Shown here piece after piece: positions 17,723 to 27,019 of a stretch of DNA of 36,676 nt. The stretch spans positions 1 through 36,676 of the forward strand of contig JAMOMK010000077.1 in assembly GCA_027067055.1 (NCBI GenBank), written 5' to 3'. A model generated the notes under the pieces. The model did no database searches. It saw nothing but the letters and a program-made list of their open reading frames with translations, and was not told the origin of the DNA. Every line of letters begins with the position of its first letter. Positions within the stretch are counted from its first letter, which is position 1. Position numbers and translations under genes: made by a program. Origin of the DNA: Lysobacterales bacterium (GTDB lineage Bacteria; Pseudomonadota; Gammaproteobacteria; Xanthomonadales; Marinicellaceae).

Positions 17723-18700
17723 TTGTTTCAAAAATCGTGCAAAGCCCTACTTTTACTAGGGCTTATCACTGCATCGCTTCCATCTCATGCATGGAATGCC
17801 GCAGGTCATCAGTTGATGTCTGCCATATCATGGGATTTGATGACATCAAAACAACAGGATTATTGGGTTGATATACTCAAGCACCACCCTCGATTTAAAC
17901 AAGATTTTGAACAAAACATCCCTAAACAGGTCAAAAAAAATCCTCGTTATTTGAATGAGTGGATTTTTAGACAAGCAGCACGTTGGTCCGACTTGCCACG
18001 AAATTTCCAACCAAACTTAAAAGAAAAATACCACCACGGTTCATGGCATTACATCAATTATCCATTGTATTTGGATAAAAAAGTAAACACAAAATTCTTA
18101 AACCTAAATAGCAACTTTAAAGGCAAGCTCCACAACCATTTAAACAGCATCCAAGCACTCAAGGGGAATTTGGCTATTCTATCTAAGCAAGGAGCGACCA
18201 AAAGACAAAAAGCCATTGCACTTTGCTGGGTGTTACATTTGGTTGGTGATTCTCACCAACCTCTACACAGTACCGCACTCTTTGATAAACGCTATTTTCC
18301 AAAAGGCGATAGAGGTGGCAATTTAATCAAAATAAAAGGTCAAGGGCGAGTTCAAAATCTGCACTGGTACTGGGATTCACGATTGGATAATACAACCTCT
18401 TTTAGAATTATTGATTTAAAAGCAAAGAAACTAGGAGCCAAATACAAAAAACAAGGGCTAAAAAATCAAGCCAAAACAATTGCCAGTTGGTCCAAAAAAA
18501 CCAACAAAATAGCAATTGAAAAAGTATATACCAAACAAGTTTTAAAGCCACACAAACAAGCAAAAAAACATAGAGCAAAACAACCAACCGTTACAATTAA
18601 TGCTGCGTATGATAAAAATGCCAGAGAAGTCGCTGAAAAGCAAATTGTTAATGCCGCTTATCAATTGGTTTATTTGTTATCGTCTTTGTCGCCTTTTTGA
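17723..18700 (+). CDS. secreted S1/P1 nuclease
   Basis: A 325-residue zinc-dependent nuclease for single-stranded DNA and RNA. The start is TTG, supported by an AAGGAG site six bases upstream. The signal peptide should be cleaved after A23 so that W24 becomes the mature N-terminus, as the family requires for trinuclear zinc binding. The other ligands are visible: H29, the aspartate in RWSDLPR, the histidine in SWHYINYP, the cluster LHLVGDSHQPLH and NLHWYWD. A lysine-rich segment (about 235-290) precedes the C-terminal helix, unusual for the family. The end overlaps the convergent PepSY gene by 24 bases. It likely scavenges nucleic acids outside the cell. Confidence 0.92.
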   Translation: MFQKSCKALLLLGLITASLPSHAWNAAGHQLMSAISWDLMTSKQQDYWVDILKHHPRFKQDFEQNIPKQVKKNPRYLNEWIFRQAARWSDLPRNFQPNLKEKYHHGSWHYINYPLYLDKKVNTKFLNLNSNFKGKLHNHLNSIQALKGNLAILSKQGATKRQKAIALCWVLHLVGDSHQPLHSTALFDKRYFPKGDRGGNLIKIKGQGRVQNLHWYWDSRLDNTTSFRIIDLKAKKLGAKYKKQGLKNQAKTIASWSKKTNKIAIEKVYTKQVLKPHKQAKKHRAKQPTVTINAAYDKNAREVAEKQIVNAAYQLVYLLSSLSPF

Positions 18701-19393
18701 ACTGATTATAAATAAAACGATACCTGAAATGGCTGTTACTAAGACAATAAGTGAAAATATTTTAATCAACCAATTACCAAAATCATCACGCGTTTGATAA
18801 TCCATTGTATGTAACATCCATAGAAAATCAAAAACTCGCCATGAATTATGACGCACTGCCGTTACAGAAGCTAACTTAGTTGAAACATAAAAAGTTGGTG
18901 ATTCTGGGTAATCATAGGTAATTGCCCAAGCTGGCATGGGTTTTTCACGGTATTCATGATGAGCATTTGTATGTGTGATGAGCTCAACTGATAAAACTTG
19001 TGCTTCAAAACCTTTTACCCCATTGGCAATATCAATGGCGTTTTGTTGACTAATTTCTGGGAACAATTCTCCAGAATCACCATCAACCAAAGCTATTTTT
19101 GAATCATCTTGAGCTGTTTTGTATTTTATTTGGTAAACTGGTGTTGATAAAACCTGAATGACAGTAATTGAATGAAGAGATTTATAGTCTGTTAAGGCTT
19201 CAAGCGCTTTTTGCACAGAAATTTTAGGAGCTAATACGACTTTTGTTTTTGTATTTCGCAGGTGGTCCCCATGAATCTTATCAATATCGTTCCAAGTGAA
19301 CCATATTCCACCAAGAGTCCATGCCAATAGTTGCAGGGCAACAATTAAACCAATGTAACGATGAGTCTTTCTTATTAATTGTTTTTTATTCAT
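18677..19393 (-). CDS. PepSY-domain inner-membrane protein
   Basis: A 238-residue protein with an N-terminal helix (LIRKTHRYIGLIVALQLLAW), a periplasmic domain with two PepSY-like segments (VQKALEALTDYK; then QNAIDIANGVKG), WRVFDFLWMLHTMDY and a second membrane helix at the C-terminus (IFSLIVLVTAISGIVLFI). Relatives are often linked to iron or reductase systems, but the function is not known. The frame opens at 19408, but the ATG at 19393 follows an AGG site at better spacing and is preferred. The end overlaps the nuclease gene on the other strand by 24 bases. Confidence 0.8.
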   Translation of the reverse strand: MNKKQLIRKTHRYIGLIVALQLLAWTLGGIWFTWNDIDKIHGDHLRNTKTKVVLAPKISVQKALEALTDYKSLHSITVIQVLSTPVYQIKYKTAQDDSKIALVDGDSGELFPEISQQNAIDIANGVKGFEAQVLSVELITHTNAHHEYREKPMPAWAITYDYPESPTFYVSTKLASVTAVRHNSWRVFDFLWMLHTMDYQTRDDFGNWLIKIFSLIVLVTAISGIVLFIISSKRRQRR

Positions 19394-19661
19394 CGTAATA
19401 ACCTGCATTTAATTTAGGTAAAAAAGTTAGTTGCCATTATTGTAAAAAAATTATTTGACAATGCTTTTCCTCACATTAATAACTTTTTAATTGGAAATAG
19501 GTTTATTATTGATTTCCCATATTTATAGAGTATCTTTCACTGTTTAAGACGTTTAAATTATAGTTTGTTAATTAACACTTTCATAGCCTTTAAATGATTT
19601 CTCTGTTACTATCCACCTAACGTTTATAATATTCTAGTGGAATTTACTGTTAATAAAACAC

Positions 19662-20168
19662 ATGACAAAACAAGCAGAACTCTTTCAATTTATTACACCT
19701 ATTGTCGTTGATAATGGCAAGTTTTTTATTAATGAACTATTCCAAAGAAAATTTAACTGTGATGCACCTGATAAAACCAATCATTTAATTGCATTTTATA
19801 AAAGCCCTGGCGGAGAGATTTTACCAGTTTCTTACACGAGTTTTCTTCCCTATAAAAATATAATATTAGTTGGTGGTGCCATGACAGATGGTAATGTGAT
19901 AAAAAAAATGTCCGATAAAGAAAAAGTTATTATCAGCTCTTCAGGTGGCATATATTTAAATATGTTAAGGTATGCTTTTGACCACTTTTCAGGGCAATGT
20001 GATGCTTTTTTTGGCAGAGTTAACGACCCAAGAGCCTTGGAAGTAGATTTAGCAGCTGGTTTTGAGGAAACAGACTATCAATATATCGTGGCTCACTACC
20101 ATAAACCCTTGTCAAATTGGAGAAAAAGAAAACTTGGAAAAATGATAAGTAAAATAGGTCCTTTTTAA
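19662..20168 (+). CDS. conserved hypothetical protein, possibly GNAT-like
   Basis: A 168-residue cytoplasmic protein I cannot name. The central GGAMTDGNVIKKMS and the helix LNMLRYAFDHF, followed by the C-terminal DPRALEVDLAAGFEETDYQYI, are reminiscent of an acetyltransferase layout in which a late helix precedes GF and a final strand. No acetyl-CoA pyrophosphate loop (R/QxxGxG/A) is obvious, so this is only a suggestion. It ends in KIGPF. The neighbours are a decayed polysaccharide deacetylase and a methyltransferase, both on the opposite strand; a glycan-modification role is possible but unproven. Confidence 0.55.
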   Translation: MTKQAELFQFITPIVVDNGKFFINELFQRKFNCDAPDKTNHLIAFYKSPGGEILPVSYTSFLPYKNIILVGGAMTDGNVIKKMSDKEKVIISSSGGIYLNMLRYAFDHFSGQCDAFFGRVNDPRALEVDLAAGFEETDYQYIVAHYHKPLSNWRKRKLGKMISKIGPF

Positions 20169-20173
20169 AACAT

Positions 20174-20905
20174 CTACAAAATTATTGCTTTTAATTCTTC
20201 AACTGACTTCCAATTATGACCACAAACATACCATGGTGTTTTTCAAACATTTGTTGATTTTGTAACATATTCTGGTTCACAAGTGAAGGCAGCAATTATT
20301 TTATCCTGCTGTCTTGGAAAATACTCATCTGTTAGAAAAGAATTGTAGTGACCATAGGGGTGGGCAAATAATGGAATTTTCTTATTCTTTATTTTTGATT
20401 CAATATATTTAGAGGCCTTACTTATTTGATTATAGGCATCTTCAATTGTATCAATGACACCAAAATCACCTCTTATATTATCTTTTTGTGAGACTAGTTC
20501 AATTGTCTAATGGAAGTGATCCCACGAATGGTTTTCAATGCTAATTAATTGGAAATCTTGGGCTTCTTGCCACCATGAATCTCTCCATATTTTATGACCT
20601 GCCAAACATGTTCTTTCAAAAATATGTCGTGCTTGTGGTGAGGCTATGACAAATGAAGTTGCATGAGTTGATTGGCCCCAGTGTCTGTTTAAATTCACTC
20701 ATTATCGTATAAGCAGATTTTTGAAAACCTTGAAAAGGGTGTTTCCAATCCCAGAAATCAAGTTCCGTTCCATCATCAAAAGTTAAAACTATATATTGTT
20801 TTGAATAGTCTAGTTCGATTTTTCTTTTTATGCAATTAAGTCATTTGTTTGATATTCATCACCCGTAATGTTATTGCTATGATAGGTTAAAACCAGTATT
20901 TTCAT
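20174..20905 (-). pseudogene. decayed NodB-type polysaccharide deacetylase
   Basis: Pieces of one polysaccharide deacetylase (CE4/NodB fold) lie in order in three frames. The N-terminus MKILVLTYHSNNITGDEYQ starts at 20905 and stops at 20828. The catalytic strand LTFDDGTELDFWDWK follows in a second frame near 20780. From 20698 the third frame has SFVIASPQAR, HKIWRDSWW and the metal-binding NHSWDHFH, then a TAG at 20507. The same frame continues with the late motif IPLFAHPYGHYNSF, a TGA at 20243, and ends at 20174. Two frameshifts and two in-frame stops rule out a normal product. Intact relatives remove N-acetyl groups from polysaccharides. Confidence 0.85.
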
Positions 20906-21053
20906 AAGTTATATATTAACATAGTCCTTTAATAGAACCATGAAAACCTCATATTTTGAGAGTTGAAAAAAACATTTTGGGATAATTTTGCAAACTATTC
21001 ATTATCCAATATTCAGAATTTATACCAAATTTATTAAGCTACATTTAATCTAT

Positions 21054-21977
21054 TCAGTATTTTACAGAACCCCAAAGTTCTTGATTGTTTTTCCAAAGTC
21101 CTAAAACATATCTTTTATATAAGACTGCAACGGGTTGATTACCTAGAGTTTCAATATAGTCTAACATTTCCTTAGGGTGTATGACATTATAGGTTACATC
21201 CATTGCATACTCGAATAATTTAGAAAATGTTTGGGAGTAAACAAATCGACTTTCATTCTCCTTTAAATAGCGAGATATTATCGTTTTCTGTTTGGGTTGC
21301 ATAGCTTTTGTGGCTACAATTTGATTCCAAACAGAATCACAGTATGAACCAAGAATATCTAATTGTGCATGTTGGGCGTAAAGATTAAATTCATCGGGAG
21401 AACAAAACTGATTTCGTGCAACATCTTTTCTTTCGGAATGATTTGAGACAAACCAGTTATCTGCCTCATATTGCCACCTTTTCCAACCTATTTTGGTCGC
21501 AAGATTCCATGTTTCCATATAAATTAAACCACCAGGTTTAAGAATTCGGTTAAACTCTCGCATGTAGTTAAATAAATCTTCTTTGTCCAAATGACAAAAC
21601 ACAGCAACTGTATATATTTTATCAATGCTATTATCTTCAATACAAGATAAATCATTTCTTTTTAAAGCATGAAGTTCTACATTCTCAAATTCGGTTAAAC
21701 GATCTTTGGCAACACTTAACATATTTTCTGAAATATCAGTACCTATCCATTTTTTACAATGTGGTGCAAGCAATTTACCAATACGAGCAACACCACAACC
21801 CATCTCTAAAACCACATCATCCTTATCAATTTTTAAAGCAGCAAGCATTTGGTCTGCTGTCCACTTTCCATTACTGATTAAGGTTTCTTCATCAGTACTA
21901 CCATCAACTGCAATAGCTCCAGATTTTAATGAGTTTACACGGTTATTCCACGTATCTTTATAATTGTTTAATTCCAT
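21054..21977 (-). CDS. SAM-dependent methyltransferase
   Basis: A 307-residue class I methyltransferase. Motif I is VLEMGCGVARIGKLL (about residues 56-70), followed by the acidic end of strand 2 in WIGTDISENML and post-motifs IDKIYTVAVFCHL and LKPGGLIYMETWN. The C-terminal 130 residues have no recognised motif. The substrate is unknown; the closeness to a decayed polysaccharide deacetylase suggests a glycan or glycolipid, but a small-molecule acceptor is equally possible. It stands alone, 77 bases from the pseudogene's reading direction start side and 128 bases before dnaE's end. Confidence 0.8.
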   Translation of the reverse strand: MELNNYKDTWNNRVNSLKSGAIAVDGSTDEETLISNGKWTADQMLAALKIDKDDVVLEMGCGVARIGKLLAPHCKKWIGTDISENMLSVAKDRLTEFENVELHALKRNDLSCIEDNSIDKIYTVAVFCHLDKEDLFNYMREFNRILKPGGLIYMETWNLATKIGWKRWQYEADNWFVSNHSERKDVARNQFCSPDEFNLYAQHAQLDILGSYCDSVWNQIVATKAMQPKQKTIISRYLKENESRFVYSQTFSKLFEYAMDVTYNVIHPKEMLDYIETLGNQPVAVLYKRYVLGLWKNNQELWGSVKY

Positions 21978-22105
21978 AATTATTTATGTCTTTGAATTTG
22001 TTTTAATAAAGTGGCAGAATAACAGATACCCTAAAGAGTTACAAACATTTTAAATAATGCTAATTAAGATTGTTAAATCAACAAATATAAACCACAAATA
22101 AAAAT

Positions 22106-25100
22106 CTATTTTAAAATCACCTTATCAATATTTGATAACTTTTGTGCATTTTGAATGAGATCGAAACTTGGGCGTACTTTGAATTTATCTCCTAGCTTAA
22201 GATTGGAAACTATTCCCTCTTGTTCGTGATGAATATAAATACGTGCTTTTCCACGTCCATGGGTTTGTAACAATCCTTTAAGTTGGTTAGAAAACTGTTG
22301 ATAATCAACAGCTGAAGTGACAAAACCTATCTTAGTGCAATAAGTTGCTATGGCTTCATTAAGCGTCAATATAGTTTTTGCTCGTATAATAAAATTTCCT
22401 GAAAAATTATCTACTCCTGCCTCGCCTTCTATAACTACGACTTCATCTTTTAGCATTTTTTCTTGGTTCTCAAAGTAAGTATCTTTGAAAAAAGTGGCTT
22501 CAATTTGCTTATTTTCATCAGAAATCATTACGGTTGCCGAATTTTCATTACGTACGCGTACAGAAGTAATTAATCCCCCAACAACCACTGCAGTGCCTTT
22601 AAAATACCTTTTCTTCATGTAATCGTTCTTATCATCGCCATCAGTGGCTACTTTTCGTGGCTCATCCTCGGGTTGCATTGCCATGACTTTTGTCACTGAA
22701 TGACTACTACAGACATCAAGCCATTGCCCAAATGTACGTATTGGGTGTCCTGTAATAAAGTGACCAAGATAATCACGTTCATAAAAAAGACGTGTATTCT
22801 CATCAAATTGTTCAACATTTGGTAAAGGTATTGGCATTTCGTTAGTGTTAGCTGTTTGTACCGCCATGGTTCCAAATAAATCCACTTGTCCTGATTCTTG
22901 ATCTCTATTTTTTTGCTGAGCTGCTTTTATAACACTTCCCATTCCAGTCATTAACGCATTGCGGTTAGGGTGTAACACATCAAAAGCACCAGTAAGAATA
23001 AGGGCTTCTAATGTACGTTTATTGACTTTATGTAAATCTACACGAACACAAAAATCATAAAATGAAGTGAAATCACCATGATCAATGCGATCTTGCATAA
23101 CATTTTCAATTGCTCCTTGCCCTACTCCTTTAATAGCCCCCAATCCATAGACTATTGCCAAGCCGACACCAGCCTTAAAATTGTAATCAGACTCATTTAC
23201 ATTAGGTACTTCCACTGTGATATTCATGGATTTAACATCACCAATTAAATGCACCACTTTTTCAGTATTGTCCATATCAGCTGAAAGCACAGAAGCCATA
23301 AATTCCACAGGGTAATGGGCCTTTAACCACGCTGTTTGGTAGGCAATCAAGGCATAGGCTGCCGAGTGAGATTTATTAAATCCATAGCCTGCAAATTTTA
23401 CAATTAATGAAAATATGTGGTCAGCCACCCCTCTATCAACACCACGCTTTTCTGCGCCACTAACAAACATTTCAGTTTGTTCGAGCATCACTGACTCAAT
23501 CTTTTTACCCATGGCCTTACGTAAAATATCAGCTTGCCCTAATGAATAACCTGACAAGACTTGAGCAATCTTCATCACCTGCTCTTGGTACAGGATTACG
23601 CCATAGGTGGGTTTAAGTAACTCTTCAAGCTCAGGATGTAAATAATCGGGTTCTATGTCGCCATGTTTACACGCCACATAGGTATCAACCATACCAGCAC
23701 CCATTGGACCAGGTCGGTATAAAGCCACCAACGCAATAATTTCGGCAAATGAATCAGGAACAAGATTTTTAATTAAACCTTTTATTCCATCGGATTCAAG
23801 TTGGAATACCGCAGTTGTTCGGCATTCTTTTAACAACTGAAAAACAGCTGGGTCATCCAAAGGTATGGTAGTAATATCAACAGGCTTATCATTGTCTTTA
23901 TTAATCGCCTGAACGGCATTATCAATAATGGTTAAGGTGCGCAAACCCAAGAAATCGAACTTCACCAAGCCAATGGTTTCGACATCATCTTTGTCAAATT
24001 GACTAAGGATTCCATCGCTATGTTCATCCTTATAAACTGGGCAAAAAGCCGATAACTTATCGGGTGCAATGACAACTCCACCTGCATGTTTGCCTGTATT
24101 TCTAGTCAAGCCTTCGAGTTGCAAGGCTAAATCGTACAAATCTTTGGCATCTTCATCTGTTTCTATTTTTAACGATAACTCCGTTGATTCTTTAAGTGCA
24201 TCGGTCAAATTAATACCCAAATCATTGGGGATTAATTTAGCAATACCATCCACCACAGGATATGGAAAACCCAGCACACGACCTACATCACGAATAACCG
24301 CTTTGGCACTAAGGGTTCCATAAGTTATGATTTGACTGACTTGATTTTTACCGTAAGTTTTGGCAACGTATTCGATCACTTCATCACGCCTATCCATGCA
24401 AAAATCCACATCAAAATCGGGCATGGAAATACGTTCAGGATTTAAAAATCGCTCAAACAGTAATTCGTATTGCAGCGGATCAAGATCAGTAATTTGCAGC
24501 ACAAAAGCAACTAAGGATCCCGCACCTGAACCACGACCTGGTCCAACAGGAATTTTGTTCTTCTTGGACCAATTAATAAAGTCTGCAACGATTAAGAAAT
24601 AGCCAGGGAAACCCATTTGCAGAATAATATCAACTTCAAATGTTAATCGGTCATGGTAATCTTGTTCGCAATAACCTTCAAACGTGCCATTTTTTAAAAT
24701 GTAATCAGCCAACTTCTCCTTAGTGATGCGCCTAAAAAAACCATCAATAGTTTCGCCCTCAGGTACAGGGAAATCAGGTAAGAAATATTCGCCAAATTGA
24801 AAACTAAAATTACACCGTTTTGCTATTTCTACGGTATTTTCTAAAGCTGATGGGAAGTCATTAAATTTTGCCACCATTTCATCTGGTGTTGCAAAATATT
24901 GTTCTCGCGTATAATTTTTAGCTCGGCGTGGATCGGCGACTATCATTCCTTGATTGATACAGACACGCGCTTCGTGTGCATTAAAATCATCAGCTACCAT
25001 AAACCGTGGTTCATTACTGGCAATAATCGGGACATTTTGGTGAGCCGCAAAATAGATAGTTGCATCATTGTGCCATTTTTCATTTTTTTGATTAATTCGA

Positions 25101-25603
25101 GCTATACTTAAATAAAATCGATTGCCAAAAATACGTTTCCACTTTTCAATTTTATCAGCAGCAGCTTCCATCTTTTTCTCTAAGATGAGATGCCCAATAT
25201 CACCACGCATATTTGAACTAATGGCAATCAATCCTTCATTGTGTTCGTCAAACCATGACTCTCGCACCATTGGATTGCCCTTATGGTAGCCTTTTTGATG
25301 TGCCAAAGAAATTAATTCACTAAGGTTTAAATAACCCTGGCGGTTAATACACAATAAAATAAAGGAATAAGAGTTATCATGTTCATCCAACACCTGAACA
25401 TCTGCTCCCATTATTGGTTTAATTCCAGCAGCTGTAGCTGCTTTGAAAAATTTAATGGTCGCGTACATATTATTAAAATCTGTAACCGCAACTGCAGGGA
25501 CATTATTCGCCACCAATGCATCCACCATTTTGGGGAGTCGAATAGTCGAATCCACTACTGAAAATTCTGAGTGAACGTTAAGGTGAATAAACTGTGCGTG
25601 CAT
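22106..25603 (-). CDS. dnaE: DNA polymerase III alpha subunit
   Basis: A 1165-residue replicative polymerase of the DnaE1 type. It opens with the PHP domain (FIHLNVHSEFSVVDSTIRL). The palm-domain catalytic aspartates are in MPDFDVDFCMD near residue 400, preceded by VGPGRGSGAGSLVAF; the finger region KSHSAAYALIAYQTAWLKAH and the helix-hairpin-helix region (about 830-870) follow. The OB domain is near residues 980-1060. Length and order are typical of gammaproteobacteria. No ribosome binding site of note precedes the ATG, but the N-terminus aligns with known starts. It is a single gene here. Confidence 0.97.
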   Translation of the reverse strand: MHAQFIHLNVHSEFSVVDSTIRLPKMVDALVANNVPAVAVTDFNNMYATIKFFKAATAAGIKPIMGADVQVLDEHDNSYSFILLCINRQGYLNLSELISLAHQKGYHKGNPMVRESWFDEHNEGLIAISSNMRGDIGHLILEKKMEAAADKIEKWKRIFGNRFYLSIARINQKNEKWHNDATIYFAAHQNVPIIASNEPRFMVADDFNAHEARVCINQGMIVADPRRAKNYTREQYFATPDEMVAKFNDFPSALENTVEIAKRCNFSFQFGEYFLPDFPVPEGETIDGFFRRITKEKLADYILKNGTFEGYCEQDYHDRLTFEVDIILQMGFPGYFLIVADFINWSKKNKIPVGPGRGSGAGSLVAFVLQITDLDPLQYELLFERFLNPERISMPDFDVDFCMDRRDEVIEYVAKTYGKNQVSQIITYGTLSAKAVIRDVGRVLGFPYPVVDGIAKLIPNDLGINLTDALKESTELSLKIETDEDAKDLYDLALQLEGLTRNTGKHAGGVVIAPDKLSAFCPVYKDEHSDGILSQFDKDDVETIGLVKFDFLGLRTLTIIDNAVQAINKDNDKPVDITTIPLDDPAVFQLLKECRTTAVFQLESDGIKGLIKNLVPDSFAEIIALVALYRPGPMGAGMVDTYVACKHGDIEPDYLHPELEELLKPTYGVILYQEQVMKIAQVLSGYSLGQADILRKAMGKKIESVMLEQTEMFVSGAEKRGVDRGVADHIFSLIVKFAGYGFNKSHSAAYALIAYQTAWLKAHYPVEFMASVLSADMDNTEKVVHLIGDVKSMNITVEVPNVNESDYNFKAGVGLAIVYGLGAIKGVGQGAIENVMQDRIDHGDFTSFYDFCVRVDLHKVNKRTLEALILTGAFDVLHPNRNALMTGMGSVIKAAQQKNRDQESGQVDLFGTMAVQTANTNEMPIPLPNVEQFDENTRLFYERDYLGHFITGHPIRTFGQWLDVCSSHSVTKVMAMQPEDEPRKVATDGDDKNDYMKKRYFKGTAVVVGGLITSVRVRNENSATVMISDENKQIEATFFKDTYFENQEKMLKDEVVVIEGEAGVDNFSGNFIIRAKTILTLNEAIATYCTKIGFVTSAVDYQQFSNQLKGLLQTHGRGKARIYIHHEQEGIVSNLKLGDKFKVRPSFDLIQNAQKLSNIDKVILK

Positions 25604-25717
25604 TAAATAATAACAATGAAATAAGGCGAATCATTTTAGCATTAAGGAGCCTCTGAAAAATAGAAAAATCTAAAGCTTCCTAAAGAACTCCTAAGAAATA
25701 TCTATTTTAGGATGATT

Positions 25718-26404
25718 TTACTCAACACAAAACTTGTAACCTGCACCTCTTACGGTTTTAAGCATGTGTTCAAGTTTATATTTTTTAAGCGATTTACGTA
25801 AGCGCAGTATATGCACATCAACTGTTCGCAACTCTACAAATGAGCTTCTGCCCCATACATGGTTTAAAATCTGTTCTCTTGATAAAAGCTTATTTGGTGT
25901 TTTCATAAAAAATTTGATTAAATTAAACTCAGTAATACTTAAGTTTAACTCCTCATCATCAACCATAATAGTATGGGCATCTAAATCCATTCTGATTGCA
26001 TTTGCCTTTAAAACATTTGATTTTTTGAAACCTATTGAACGTCGTAGTTGAGCTTTTATACGTGCCAGCAACTCTTTAATAGAAACTGGTTTTGTCATGT
26101 AGTCATCCACTCCCATTTCTAAGCCTTTAATTTTATCCTCTTCTTGGGCACGTGCCGTTAACATTAGAATTGGCATATCAGCAATTATTTCATTATCACG
26201 AATACGTTGCACCAATTCTAAACCGCTTATCTGAGGAAGACCCCAATCAATAATCGCCATATCAGGAGCTACATCATCGAATATTTTCAAGGCTTCTAAT
26301 GCAGTTTTAGCCTGAAGAACGATATAACCTGTTTGCATTAAAGAAAAGGTTAGCATTTCACGAATAGCTGATTCGTCTTCAACAATAAGAATGGTATGTT
26401 TCAT
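25718..26404 (-). CDS. phoB: phosphate regulon response regulator PhoB
   Basis: A 228-residue OmpR-type regulator. The receiver domain has the acidic pocket VEDE (8-11), the phosphorylation site D53 in IIDWGLPQISG, the switch threonine in LMLTARAQ and the lysine in MTKPVS. The C-terminal winged-helix DNA-binding domain contains RTVDVHILRLRKSLKK and ends TVRGAGYKFCVE. A GTG at 26413 is possible but sits too close to the AAGGAGAG site; the ATG at 26404 overlaps the upstream stop by one base (TGATG) and is preferred. The Pho box 600 bases upstream, before the PhoU-like gene, suggests autoregulation. PhoR is the likely partner. Confidence 0.93.
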   Translation of the reverse strand: MKHTILIVEDESAIREMLTFSLMQTGYIVLQAKTALEALKIFDDVAPDMAIIDWGLPQISGLELVQRIRDNEIIADMPILMLTARAQEEDKIKGLEMGVDDYMTKPVSIKELLARIKAQLRRSIGFKKSNVLKANAIRMDLDAHTIMVDDEELNLSITEFNLIKFFMKTPNKLLSREQILNHVWGRSSFVELRTVDVHILRLRKSLKKYKLEHMLKTVRGAGYKFCVE

Positions 26405-26730
26405 CAAAAACACTCTCCTTTAATGGTTTCTAAATCATAATATCGAACATGTTTTCCTTTAACTAAGTAGGTAACATATCCACAGATATTTTTGATGTGA
26501 TTACCAATTCTTTCCAAGGCTTTGCCACTCCAACTCAAACGTATAAGCTTTTTTAAATCTTGTGGATTCAGTGCCATCTCATTTATCGTTTCTTTGTTGG
26601 AATTTTCACAACTTGACGGGCAAACCAGTGCAATAACTTCATTCTGACCTATACCCAAAGGGACATCATGTATTGCATGCATGCTTTCTAAGGTCTTTTG
26701 ACCCGTTTTGTTATTCCTATTGTTGTTCAT
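26404..26730 (-). CDS. shortened PhoU-like protein
   Basis: A 108-residue protein of which only residues 53-100 resemble PhoU: NPQDLKKLIRLSWSGKALER followed by IGNHIKNICGYVTYLVKGKHVRYY. This corresponds to the last helical pair of PhoU, which is normally about 235 residues and two three-helix bundles. In the PhoU metal-binding motif ERIGDHxxNIxE, the aspartate is asparagine and the final glutamate glycine here. The N-terminal half is asparagine-rich and has no match I recognise. The ATG at 26730 lies 11 bases after GAGGGAG and is preferred over GTG at 26742. It is joined to phoB by a one-base overlap. It may be a remnant or a small regulator of PhoR or PhoB. Confidence 0.7.
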   Translation of the reverse strand: MNNNRNNKTGQKTLESMHAIHDVPLGIGQNEVIALVCPSSCENSNKETINEMALNPQDLKKLIRLSWSGKALERIGNHIKNICGYVTYLVKGKHVRYYDLETIKGECF

Positions 26731-26983
26731 GTTGTTTTGCACTCCCTCATTTTATCACTTTTTCTCAAATTTTTTTGTAAATAAATAGCAGCAACCACAG
26801 GAAAAGTCATTAGCTGTCAACAACAACGCTTACCAAAGACTATATGGTATGGCAATCCAACAATAGAAACATAATATCGCCCTGCTGCCAATGCCGACAA
26901 ACGCGTAATTAATACCGTTACAGTGAATAGAGTTTTAAAATTTTCATGGCTTAGTCATAACTAGCTTAATTAAGACTGCACTA

Positions 26984-27017
26984 ATCTTAATCATCTTATA
27001 TGACAGCATTATGACAA
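26984..27017 (-). promoter_or_regulatory. Pho box promoter of the phoU'-phoB operon
   Basis: On the minus strand TTGTCATAATGCTGTCAT (27017-27000) matches the 7+4+7 PhoB-binding direct repeat. A -10 like TAAGAT (26989-26984) follows after exactly 10 bp, the spacing seen in E. coli pho promoters where the box replaces the -35. The box starts three bases after the phoR stop. It predicts PhoB-dependent transcription of the PhoU-like gene and phoB, separate from phoR. Confidence 0.8.
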
Positions 27018-27019
27018 AA

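Noticed and set aside
24069-24602. Plus-strand open frames inside dnaE
   Set aside because: They are antisense to conserved polymerase sequence and have no family features or ribosome binding sites.
25604-25717. Terminator between phoB and dnaE
   Set aside because: Complementary words (TTAGGAG and CTCCTTAA) are about 45 bases apart with no T run, so the hairpin is not convincing.
26812-26830. Possible third Pho box (CTGTCAACAACAACG) on the plus strand
   Set aside because: Only one half-site fits, and no plus-strand gene follows.
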